DNA from: an uncultured Bacteroidales bacterium
GTDB lineage: Bacteria; Bacteroidota; Bacteroidia; Bacteroidales; UBA932
DNA: 64,000 nucleotides
Direction of reading: 5' to 3'
NCBI GenBank assembly: GCA_949297365.1
Contig: CASFSL010000005.1
Coordinates: 1-64,000 of the forward strand
Every line of letters starts with the position of its first letter. Position 1 is the first letter of the stretch. Both the position numbers and the translations under genes were made by a program. This document shows, one piece after another, positions 8,310-14,808 of the stretch. The notes under the pieces were generated by a model. That model was not told where the DNA came from. It was given only the letters and a program-made list of their open reading frames with translations, and did no database searches.

Positions 8310-9173
8310 TTAATCAATATTCCAATAATTACTTTCATCACTTTCAAAAGCATCAAGTCTTTGGTCTTCCCAATCCTTTTCATCCTCCCCAAAATCATTT
8401 AGCTGTTCTTCCTTATATTTTCTCCATTCGAGATATTGTCTATATGATGATGTTGTTGGTCTAATATTGGATAGTACATTTTCAATGTATTGCCCATCTG
8501 AAATAGTAATGCTATACAGATTTATATTTTTCCTGCAATCCAAATTCTTTAGCTTTATATTGCTCCCAAGATATAAGTCATTATGTAAATCATTATACGC
8601 ACAATCTAAACTTATCAACTCCTTGTTTTCTTGAACATTAAGACAGTATAATTGATTTTCAGAACAATCTAAGATTTGAAGCCCTTTTAAGGATTGTACA
8701 TTCAATTCATCTAATTTGCATCTTCTCACACTAAGCATTGTTAGTCCTTTATTGCAGGATAAATCAATATATTTCAAAGGGTTAAATCCACAAGAAAGGA
8801 TTTTCAGATTCCTGTTGTTCAGGCAGTTCAAGTGGTTTAGGTTACACTCTCGGCAATATAAAGATATTAAATTATGATTATTTTGAATATCAAGATTATT
8901 CTTCAAAGGATTTCTATAACAACTCAAGTGTTTCAATGCTATATTCTTAGAAATATCAATGTCCTCAATATTGTTTCTTGAACAATCAAGGATTTCTAAA
9001 TTGCTAAGATATTCTATCCCGGCAATAGACTTGATGCCCTTTTGAGTGCAAAGAACTTTGGTGATAGTCAATGCTTCTGTAAGTGATATTTCTCCATCAC
9101 CATCTTTGTCAAAGTTGTCAATAAGATACTTCTTAAAGACTTTATCTGGGAAATTGATAACTCTTAAATCCAT
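8310..9173 (-). CDS. Leucine-rich repeat protein with EF-hand
   Basis: This protein of about 287 residues opens with one clear calcium-binding EF-hand loop (DKDGDGEISLTEA, about residues 16-28) and then about nine leucine-rich repeats of roughly 21 residues in the Bacteroidetes style (L-x2-L-D/S-C-x2-N-x-L). The C-terminus is acidic (EDEKDWEDQRLDAFESDESN) and has no anchor. I chose the Met at 9173 because the codons before it look non-coding; in-frame Mets also exist at 9194 and 9266. There is no signal peptide from this start. It probably binds a protein partner; the role is unknown. Confidence 0.8.
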   Translation of the reverse strand: MDLRVINFPDKVFKKYLIDNFDKDGDGEISLTEALTITKVLCTQKGIKSIAGIEYLSNLEILDCSRNNIEDIDISKNIALKHLSCYRNPLKNNLDIQNNHNLISLYCRECNLNHLNCLNNRNLKILSCGFNPLKYIDLSCNKGLTMLSVRRCKLDELNVQSLKGLQILDCSENQLYCLNVQENKELISLDCAYNDLHNDLYLGSNIKLKNLDCRKNINLYSITISDGQYIENVLSNIRPTTSSYRQYLEWRKYKEEQLNDFGEDEKDWEDQRLDAFESDESNYWNID

Positions 9174-9270
9174 TTGATGCCCTTTTGTAGCCATACTACA
9201 AAAAAGAAAGGTGCAAGTCCAACCTTGATTGTTATTCTGAAGGTATCGCCAAACACCCATATCCATACAA

Positions 9271-9546
9271 ACAAGGAAAGCTCACACCTTATGGCATGAG
9301 CATTCACTTACTTACATTTGATGGATATATTTCTCTAAATTGGCGATTTTTCAGAATTCATCAAGTAAGAAGCAAACACACTTCTTTTTCCAATATGTCT
9401 TGTTAAACTTCTATTTCATTTCATATTCTTTCGTTTATGACGTTGCAAAAATACTATTTTTCTTGCGACAAATAACCGATAGACTGGCATTTTATAGAAA
9501 TTACATCCATATTAGAAAGCTTGCGGTGTGAGCTGGCTTTCCTTGT
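9271..9546. repeat. Imperfect inverted repeat flanking a promoter-like region
   Basis: The left arm 9271-9288 (ACAAGGAAAGCTCACACC) and right arm 9525-9546 are inverse copies except for four extra bases in the right arm. They enclose 236 bp without a gene. Inside is a minus-strand TATTTTTG box (9446-9453) aimed at the LRR gene. The arrangement could be an invertible promoter or the closing stem of a structured RNA. Apart from this and the small ORF at 9635-9727, I see no gene between 9174 and 9735. Confidence 0.5.
9446..9453 (-). promoter_or_regulatory. -7 box for the LRR/lipoprotein/protease genes
   Basis: On the minus strand this reads TATTTTTG, a match to TAnnTTTG. Transcription from here would give a leader of roughly 260 nt ahead of the LRR gene start at 9173. 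It lies between the two inverted repeat arms. Confidence 0.4.
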
Positions 9547-9634
9547 CTTGAAGAGGAGAAATTATCCCTCCAATCCTTGTGCAAAAATATATTCTAAGAG
9601 TCTTTTATTGCCATGTTTGATATGATTTAAAGCA

Positions 9635-9727
9635 TTATTTTTTGTTTTCATTCTTATCGGAGCAAAATATACATAACAAAATTACTCCAAATGCCAAATT
9701 GCCAATGGCATACAGAACTGTTTCCAT
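9635..9727 (-). CDS. Predicted 30-residue membrane peptide
   Basis: This is a short reading frame encoding METVLYAIGNLAFGVILLCI followed by FCSDKNENKK. It has one hydrophobic stretch of about 18 residues and a charged, lysine-rich tail, the layout of a single-pass small membrane protein. It starts 8 bp after the DUF3871 stop on the same strand, so it could be translated from that message. No homologue is known to me. A chance frame cannot be excluded, but the clean hydrophobic-then-charged pattern and the tight spacing support it. Confidence 0.45.
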   Translation of the reverse strand: METVLYAIGNLAFGVILLCIFCSDKNENKK

Positions 9728-9735
9728 AAAATATG

Positions 9736-10782
9736 CTACTGAATGAACCATGAATATTCGCACTCCCCATGCAATGCTTTGTTCAGTCCATCTGCAAATT
9801 GGGTGGCATTATAAGCCCTGTCCAGAAAGTTGTCTATGTAGGATGACTTATTTGCTCCGGTGAGTAGGTTGTACACATTCCACATGGATATTTCCCTTTG
9901 ATTGTCAGGAAGTGAAAAGTTATCATCACTATAGAATGTCTTGGCTACAATACCTATTTGAGTATCAGTCATAAGCATTTGAGGAAGTTTTTTCTTCTGC
10001 GCAGGTAGAAGATATTGGTACAATCTGCTCTTACCCAAGAACTGTGCAAACTGATGTACTGTCATATAGCTGTCTTTGAAAGCACCCATATAATAAAGGT
10101 GTTTGGCTGCATTGTATCCTTGAAATAGTTGCATTGCTGCATTCAACAATCCATGCACATCCATCACCTTTAATTCAGACTTAAAACCATCAGTAGAGAC
10201 ACACATATTGCAGCATACCATGTTCTTGAAACCTATGAAGATTTTGAACTTCTCCATACCTTTCTTGCTGTAAAGATTTTCATGATTATAAGCTCTAACC
10301 CCTCCAATAGTGAGGTTCAGCCTGTTCCCATTTATATCTTCATGAATACTTGGAATCTCAAAGCAGAACATCATTCTTTCATAATAGATGGTCTTATCTT
10401 CTTCCAACAACTCCTTTACTGATTTGTGAATAGCTTCGGGTGTTCTTCCTTTGATGATATGGCTTACTCTTATTTCAGGCATATCAATGCTTTCATTTGA
10501 GAAAACTTTGTTTGCAGCTTCCCAAATAGATTCAATAAAATTGGGGTGGCTGATTGTGATTTCATTGTCCTTGCTGAAAACAGGCACAATGCAATCATCT
10601 TTTAGATGTTCAATGGTCACTTCCTTTGTATTGGCTTCAATAAAAGGAAGTTTTTTTACTTCTCTTCTTGACAAGATTGGTTCTGCATCAGTAATATCAT
10701 ATTGTGATATTTTTAATGTTCGGTTTACCCTGTTTGGATAAATGATGTTAGCCCTGACAGGCTGTAACTGTATTGCTTCCAT
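9736..10782 (-). CDS. DUF3871 family protein
   Basis: This 348-residue protein matches the DUF3871 pattern common on Bacteroidetes mobile elements: an N-terminal strand-rich region, a central segment around RLNLTIGGVRAYNHENLY and a C-terminal helical part with NVYNLLTGANKSSYIDNFLDRA. The family resembles DUF932-type proteins of plasmids and phages. Its start overlaps the end of the ATPase gene by 35 bp, so the two are probably co-translated and may work together in element DNA replication or recombination. Exact activity is unknown. Confidence 0.8.
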   Translation of the reverse strand: MEAIQLQPVRANIIYPNRVNRTLKISQYDITDAEPILSRREVKKLPFIEANTKEVTIEHLKDDCIVPVFSKDNEITISHPNFIESIWEAANKVFSNESIDMPEIRVSHIIKGRTPEAIHKSVKELLEEDKTIYYERMMFCFEIPSIHEDINGNRLNLTIGGVRAYNHENLYSKKGMEKFKIFIGFKNMVCCNMCVSTDGFKSELKVMDVHGLLNAAMQLFQGYNAAKHLYYMGAFKDSYMTVHQFAQFLGKSRLYQYLLPAQKKKLPQMLMTDTQIGIVAKTFYSDDNFSLPDNQREISMWNVYNLLTGANKSSYIDNFLDRAYNATQFADGLNKALHGECEYSWFIQ

Positions 10783-11635
10783 ATCTTATGAAATTTGGAT
10801 TATAATTAATACTCGGTTTATTCTGTTGTTCTTGCAGTTGTATTTTCTTCTGCATGAAATCAGAGGTCAGTTGTTGATACCATTCGGGATATTTGTGATA
10901 TACAGATGTCAATTCTTCAATGCTTTTGGCATTGTTGATTTGTTGTTTTATCTGCTCTACATTCACACCATCATTGCACCAGTCAAGTATTATTTGCCCT
11001 GTTGTTGGTGTAATAACAAAGTCAGGCTTTCCTATAAAAAGATTTGTCCTGTCCTTGCTTGCAATGGCTTGATGCTTCATATTGATGTCAAAGACAATGG
11101 TAAACTCATAATCTATTCCATCCCTCATTACAGCCTTAAGACCAACTTTTTCAGGCACAAGTTTGCCATTTTTCTCACTCAGCACATAATCTTGCTTACA
11201 TCGCATAGTGCAAATGATATGTTTTTCACTTTGCAATATCTTCTGCATAAAAGTATTGATTCTTGGAGTGACTTTCTGCCAATTAGTGAAGCTATTCCCT
11301 TGTAGCCCTGCATGATATTCCAATAGATTGTCCCAGCATTGGGATATTGAATCTATGATAATCACCTCCATTCCTGCTGTTTCACATATTCCTATGGCTT
11401 CCATGTAGGTCTCAGGAGTAAAGTTGTCTTGAAGAGAAAGAACATTGTAAGTACCCAAGTGGGCGTACAAATCAGCACTTCCATTCTCACTGTCAATAAT
11501 GGCTATTTTATTCCAATCATTGCACAACCCATAGGCTAAAAGGAGGGCTGAATATGTTTTGCCACTTCCTGCACAGCCTTGTAAAGCAAGTTTAATCTTG
11601 GCTTGTTTCTTTGATGAAACTCTTAACTGCATCAT
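10748..11635 (-). CDS. RecA-like AAA ATPase (AAA_24 type) of mobile elements
   Basis: The protein from the Met at 11635 has about 295 residues and starts at once with a nucleotide-binding core: Walker A GCAGSGKT (about residues 19-26) and Walker B-like MEVIIIDSIS (about residues 92-101). This is the layout of AAA_24/Sak4-type phage ATPases that support single-strand annealing or replication. The frame extends upstream to 11857, but that stretch overlaps the next gene in another frame and has no domain, so I excluded it. It overlaps the DUF3871 start by 35 bp. Confidence 0.82.
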   Translation of the reverse strand: MMQLRVSSKKQAKIKLALQGCAGSGKTYSALLLAYGLCNDWNKIAIIDSENGSADLYAHLGTYNVLSLQDNFTPETYMEAIGICETAGMEVIIIDSISQCWDNLLEYHAGLQGNSFTNWQKVTPRINTFMQKILQSEKHIICTMRCKQDYVLSEKNGKLVPEKVGLKAVMRDGIDYEFTIVFDINMKHQAIASKDRTNLFIGKPDFVITPTTGQIILDWCNDGVNVEQIKQQINNAKSIEELTSVYHKYPEWYQQLTSDFMQKKIQLQEQQNKPSINYNPNFIRYGSNTVTACQG

Positions 11636-11726
11636 AAAAAAACTATTAATGGTTTTACAATCAGAAAAATAAAAAGGACAATCAGAAACTAATCCAACTG
11701 CCCATGTAAGATATACCACTTGTGTA

Positions 11727-11996
11727 TCACAAAGTTGCCAATGTAGGTGCTCCACCATCCCCTTGTTGGTGAAGCATATAGAATATATCCCCTGTTTCAG
11801 GAGAACATACTTGTGAAATGACAGGCTTTGTAATGTCTCCTTTGAGGAATTTTTCACTTACAGCCCCTGTTTCACAGCCATATACAAAGAAGCATTTTCC
11901 TGTGTTGGGGTTTTGTTTCACATCAATTTTTTCCACACCCATTTTTGCTTTGAAGTCTGCAACAGACATTGTTTCGATGAATTTCAAGCTATCCAT
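11727..11996 (-). CDS. Small element-encoded hypothetical protein
   Basis: This 89-residue protein of unknown function begins MDSLKFIETMSVADFKAKMG and has alternating hydrophobic strands with two cysteines near the centre (CFFVYGC). It lies 91 bp upstream of the ATPase start on the same strand. Similar short proteins precede AAA_24 ATPases in Bacteroides elements, but I cannot name a family. Confidence 0.6.
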   Translation of the reverse strand: MDSLKFIETMSVADFKAKMGVEKIDVKQNPNTGKCFFVYGCETGAVSEKFLKGDITKPVISQVCSPETGDIFYMLHQQGDGGAPTLATL

Positions 11997-12313
11997 ATTT
12001 ATGATTTTAACTGTTGTGGGAGGGGACTATCCCCACCCTGAGTGATGGGGAGGGTGCTTGGATGGTGTAATTCATGCTCTTGAAAACAAGATAAGAGCGA
12101 AAAAATATTGGGAATTTAAACTTTCAGGTAATAGCCGGGCTATTCTTCAATGTGAAATAAAAGTTATAACAATGTATAGAATTAAGGCTCTGTTGTATAA
12201 ATGTCAAGAATTTGGCTGGGATGGGATAATAAAGTTTTTGTTTGATTTATATGATATACTATCTTTTCTGATTCAGTAAAAATAGCTATACATTATTGAT
12301 TTACAAATAAAAT

Positions 12314-12347
12314 AATTCCCTGTTCTCAAAAGTGAAAACAGGGAATT
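12314..12347 (-). terminator. Strong hairpin terminator behind the Rep-like gene
   Basis: A perfect 11 bp stem (AATTCCCTGTT/AACAGGGAATT, 12 nt loop) lies just past the stop of the Rep-like gene at 12370; on the minus strand the stem is followed by ATTTTATTT. The 370 bp between 11997 and 12369 otherwise hold no gene I can support. Confidence 0.65.
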
Positions 12348-12369
12348 ATACATTCAGTCAAGCATAGAA

Positions 12370-13065
12370 TTATGCCACCTCTTCAAGCATAAGGAGATAA
12401 TCATTTATTTCATCTTCTGTAGGATTAAACTCTTCCACTAAATCAATCCAAGTTTTGTGCCCAAGATGAGGATACATCAACACTTTTGCACTCGAATGCT
12501 CTGCATTAGTCAATGCCATAGGGACATCATAAGAAGACCATAGTACATTTTTTTCTATAAGGGCATTCCTATACTTTTTGAATGTGTTTTTAGATATACC
12601 CAATGCCTCCCATACTCTTTGGTCAGATAAATCATATCTGAAAGTATTGTTCAAGCAAAGGCAATACAATCCAATTATAACTCCTTTCTCTTCAGGAGAA
12701 ATGGTTTTGTCGAAAAAAAACTCCTTCCTGATAAATCTAAAATTATGAATTGGGTTGGGTAGATAGAAATGATTTCTCTTTACAAGAGGTTGTTCTTGAA
12801 TACATCTATGATACACAAATCTACTCTTTTTTAATCTTGGATAGAAATAATTACTGATATATTCCTCTGATACACCTGTCAAAGATGATAACTGAGGAAT
12901 AGTAATATCTGTGTGCAGAAAATTACCATCCCTTTGATAAGAAGATGATAGATACATACCTGCAAGCAGATACAAATCTCTCGGTTTGAACAAACCAATT
13001 GCACTAATGGGAAATGGCGTATAATCCTTTTTAGCCACAATCAAATCTGGATGTCTTTCTTCCAT
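12370..13065 (-). CDS. Tandem winged-helix protein, probable replication initiator
   Basis: This 231-residue protein shows two helix-turn-helix units, ITIPQLSSLTGVSEEYISNY (about residues 54-73) and a second around SDQRVWEALGISKNTFKKYRNAL (about residues 147-169). Two winged helices in this spacing are the hallmark of plasmid-type Rep initiators and of some element regulators. Directly upstream lies an inverted repeat with repeated TTAGTAT-like motifs (13099-13170), a plausible binding region. I favour a Rep or origin-binding role for the excised form of the element; a transcription regulator is the alternative. Confidence 0.6.
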   Translation of the reverse strand: MEERHPDLIVAKKDYTPFPISAIGLFKPRDLYLLAGMYLSSSYQRDGNFLHTDITIPQLSSLTGVSEEYISNYFYPRLKKSRFVYHRCIQEQPLVKRNHFYLPNPIHNFRFIRKEFFFDKTISPEEKGVIIGLYCLCLNNTFRYDLSDQRVWEALGISKNTFKKYRNALIEKNVLWSSYDVPMALTNAEHSSAKVLMYPHLGHKTWIDLVEEFNPTEDEINDYLLMLEEVA

Positions 13066-13098
13066 AATAAATTATTTATTTGTTAAACAATTAATTAT

Positions 13099-13170
13099 GG
13101 ATCAAAAATGCCCCTATACTAAATATCTACTTATCAATATTTAGTATATAATTAGTATCAGGGTAATTTT
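13099..13170. promoter_or_regulatory. Iteron-like inverted repeat region (origin or operator)
   Basis: A perfect 12 bp inverted repeat TATACTAAATAT/ATATTTAGTATA (13115-13126 and 13137-13148, loop 10) sits inside a looser outer repeat: GGATCAAAAATGCCCC at 13099 resembles the reverse of GGTAATTTTGACCC at the right end. The heptamer TTAGTAT or its complement occurs three times. The region lies between the Rep-like gene and integrase. It could be the element's replication origin, an excisionase/operator site, or both. Confidence 0.5.
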
Positions 13171-13277
13171 GACCCTAACATCGTAAATAAGAAAATTTGA
13201 TTGTTGGATTGAGGTTTGTTGATGTTGAGTGCAAAATTACAAAAGAATTTTTGAATGCAAAATTTCTGATGATAATT

Positions 13278-14477
13278 CTACAAATTTTCCATAGCCTTGT
13301 CAATTTGGCTATTTTCAAAGCCATCCAAATAAATTTGAGTGACTTTTTCAGAGCTATGCCCCAATGATTCGCAGATAATAGAAGTGGCTACTCCAGCCCT
13401 CTTCAAGACAGTTGCATAAGAGTGCCTTGCCACGTAGGTTGTAAGTTTGATAGGTGTATGCAACTCTTCTCCAATGGCTTTCAATGCCTTGTTTACTTTT
13501 GTGATAACCTTGTGAAGCCTGTTTAATCTTTGTTGCTCTGTTTTATGCTTGGTAGTGAGGATAGGAAAAAGATATGGACTGTTTTTCTTTTCATACTCCT
13601 TCAAGACCACAATAGCCCTTTCCTGCATAGGTAGATTTATTAGTTTGGATGTCTTTCTTCTGTTGTAAATCAATCTGTTATTCAATACATTCTTTTCTGT
13701 CAGATATGCCATATCAACAAAATTTATACCTCCCATAAAATAAGAGAATGTAAATAAATGAACCGCCAGTTTACAATAGAAGTCTTTTCCTGTGATATTG
13801 TAATTCACAACAGATAATATTTCCTCTTTGGTCAAAGCTCTTTTGGCTGCATCTTGATGAAGTTTTGACACCTTGAACTTCTTGAATGGGTAATTTTCTG
13901 GTTTTACCAACTCCATATTCATAGCCAAGTTGAATATCATTCTGATGTTCCTGAACCTTATTCCAATGGTGTTTTCAGATTTACCCTGCTTCCTTAGCCA
14001 TGTTTCATATCTTTTCAACCAATTACAATCTATGTCTGAAAAAGGAATATCCAAATGTCTGTTGAATTTAATTAATGAATTATAGGTCTGTTGGATAGAT
14101 AGTCTGTAACCTGTTCTTTTCTCTTCTTTAAGACAATGAATGTGCTGTTTAAATAGTTCTCCAACTGTAATAGTATTGGTTGGATGGGACACTTTTTCAA
14201 CAAGAGTAGTGGCAGAAAATTCCTTGTCTTCTGACTTTAGCTCTACAATCTTGCTCTTTACCTCACTTATTTTGTTGGCTATTAGCTTTTCAAGCATTTC
14301 TCTGTCAGGACAGTTGGACTTGGGCTGATTCTTCTCAAAGTCCCAATACTCTGCTTTGGTAGAAACACCAAGGTTGATATACCTTGTCTTTCTGTCTTTA
14401 CATATTCTAATTTTTAATGGTAATTCTCCTGATTTCAGGGGTTTGTACTTGTAGCAAATTACATCTACTGTAGTCAT
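13278..14477 (-). CDS. int: Tyrosine site-specific recombinase (integrase)
   Basis: This 399-residue Bacteroidetes-type integrase has an N-terminal arm-binding domain (about 1-90), a core-binding SAM-like domain (about 110-215) and a catalytic domain. The catalytic block ARHSYAT, the later LGHSS histidine and the nucleophile region IYLDGFE are all present near the C-terminus. The first catalytic arginine appears missing: the usual site reads MGGINFVDM, as in the IntDOT-type group where this residue is also replaced. I start at MTTVDVICYK (14477); the frame runs on to 14615, but that part overlaps the terminator and tRNA. Its position beside tRNA-Phe fits integration there. Confidence 0.92.
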   Translation of the reverse strand: MTTVDVICYKYKPLKSGELPLKIRICKDRKTRYINLGVSTKAEYWDFEKNQPKSNCPDREMLEKLIANKISEVKSKIVELKSEDKEFSATTLVEKVSHPTNTITVGELFKQHIHCLKEEKRTGYRLSIQQTYNSLIKFNRHLDIPFSDIDCNWLKRYETWLRKQGKSENTIGIRFRNIRMIFNLAMNMELVKPENYPFKKFKVSKLHQDAAKRALTKEEILSVVNYNITGKDFYCKLAVHLFTFSYFMGGINFVDMAYLTEKNVLNNRLIYNRRKTSKLINLPMQERAIVVLKEYEKKNSPYLFPILTTKHKTEQQRLNRLHKVITKVNKALKAIGEELHTPIKLTTYVARHSYATVLKRAGVATSIICESLGHSSEKVTQIYLDGFENSQIDKAMENL

Positions 14478-14542
14478 TTCGGTTAAAACATTGGAGAAAA
14501 CATTTCCCTGTTTTACCCTGCATTTTAACCATATTTGAGCAT

Positions 14543-14575
14543 AAAAAAAAGAGAGTTGCTTTTCAGTAACTCTCT
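14543..14575 (-). terminator. Terminator of tRNA-Phe carried by the element
   Basis: On the minus strand an 8 bp perfect stem (AGAGAGTT/AACTCTCT, 14550-14575) is followed by a run of eight T. It lies 8 bp past the duplicated end of the intact tRNA-Phe, so the element brings a replacement terminator for the gene it splits. Confidence 0.8.
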
Positions 14576-14582
14576 GATTTTT

Positions 14583-14628
14583 AAGTGGTGCCACCGGGAA
14601 TCGAACCAGGGACACAAGGATTTTCAGT
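14583..14628. repeat. Right attachment site, inside tRNA-Phe
   Basis: This is the second copy of the 46 bp direct repeat. It covers the 3' part of the intact tRNA-Phe from the anticodon loop to three bases past its end, and the integrase gene lies immediately on its element side. Confidence 0.9.
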
Positions 14629-14658
14629 CCTTTGCTCTACCAACTGAGCTATGGCACC
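14586..14658 (-). tRNA. tRNA-Phe (GAA)
   Basis: A 73 nt cloverleaf with a fully paired 7 bp acceptor stem (GGTGCCA/TGGCACC), D-arm GCTC/GAGC and anticodon stem AAGGA/TCCTT around loop CTGAAAA, giving anticodon GAA. CCA is not encoded. The T-arm has one unpaired position (T51 opposite C63); C63 lies in the part supplied with the att repeat, and the other copy has T there. A strong promoter lies just upstream at 14677-14684. Confidence 0.96.
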
Positions 14659-14676
14659 GTGTTTGGTTTGGGAGTG

Positions 14677-14684
14677 CAAAAGTA
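14677..14684 (-). promoter_or_regulatory. Promoter of tRNA-Phe
   Basis: On the minus strand this reads TACTTTTG (-7 box), with TTTTG upstream at a 19 bp spacing, an almost ideal Bacteroidetes housekeeping promoter ending about 18 bp before the tRNA. Confidence 0.75.
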
Positions 14685-14808
14685 AGAGTTATTTTGGATT
14701 TTGCAAAATTTTCTTCAAAAATCGGGGAAAATCGCAGAAATGCTTACCTTAGCGGCTGCCCGGCAGGGTGAGGTGTCCGTCCGAAGCACGGGCTTGAGAT
14801 GACAAATT

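Larger units (their letters stand above)
7070..14628. mobile_element. tRNA-Phe-integrated element of about 7.5 kb
   Basis: The element is bounded by direct repeats of the tRNA-Phe 3' end and is AT-rich compared with the chromosome to its right. All recognised genes are on the minus strand. Next to the intact tRNA lie the integrase and a Rep-like protein with an iteron-like region, then a RecA-like ATPase, DUF3871, a membrane peptide and three cargo genes. I see no relaxase, coupling protein, capsid or terminase, so it would need outside help to move between cells. It may be a minimal integrative element, a phage satellite or a decayed larger element. Confidence 0.85.

Noticed and set aside
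9200-9235. GGTGCAAGTCC resembling a B12-box or group II intron piece
   Set aside because: The other conserved parts of a cobalamin riboswitch or an intron (domain V, reverse transcriptase) are absent, and no cobalamin gene follows.
11636-11857. Upstream extension of the AAA ATPase frame
   Set aside because: It overlaps the neighbouring 89-codon gene in another frame and carries no domain, while the ATPase core starts right after the Met at 11635.
12058-12279. 73-codon plus-strand frame inside the element
   Set aside because: No recognisable domain, no promoter or start context, and it opposes the direction of all element genes.
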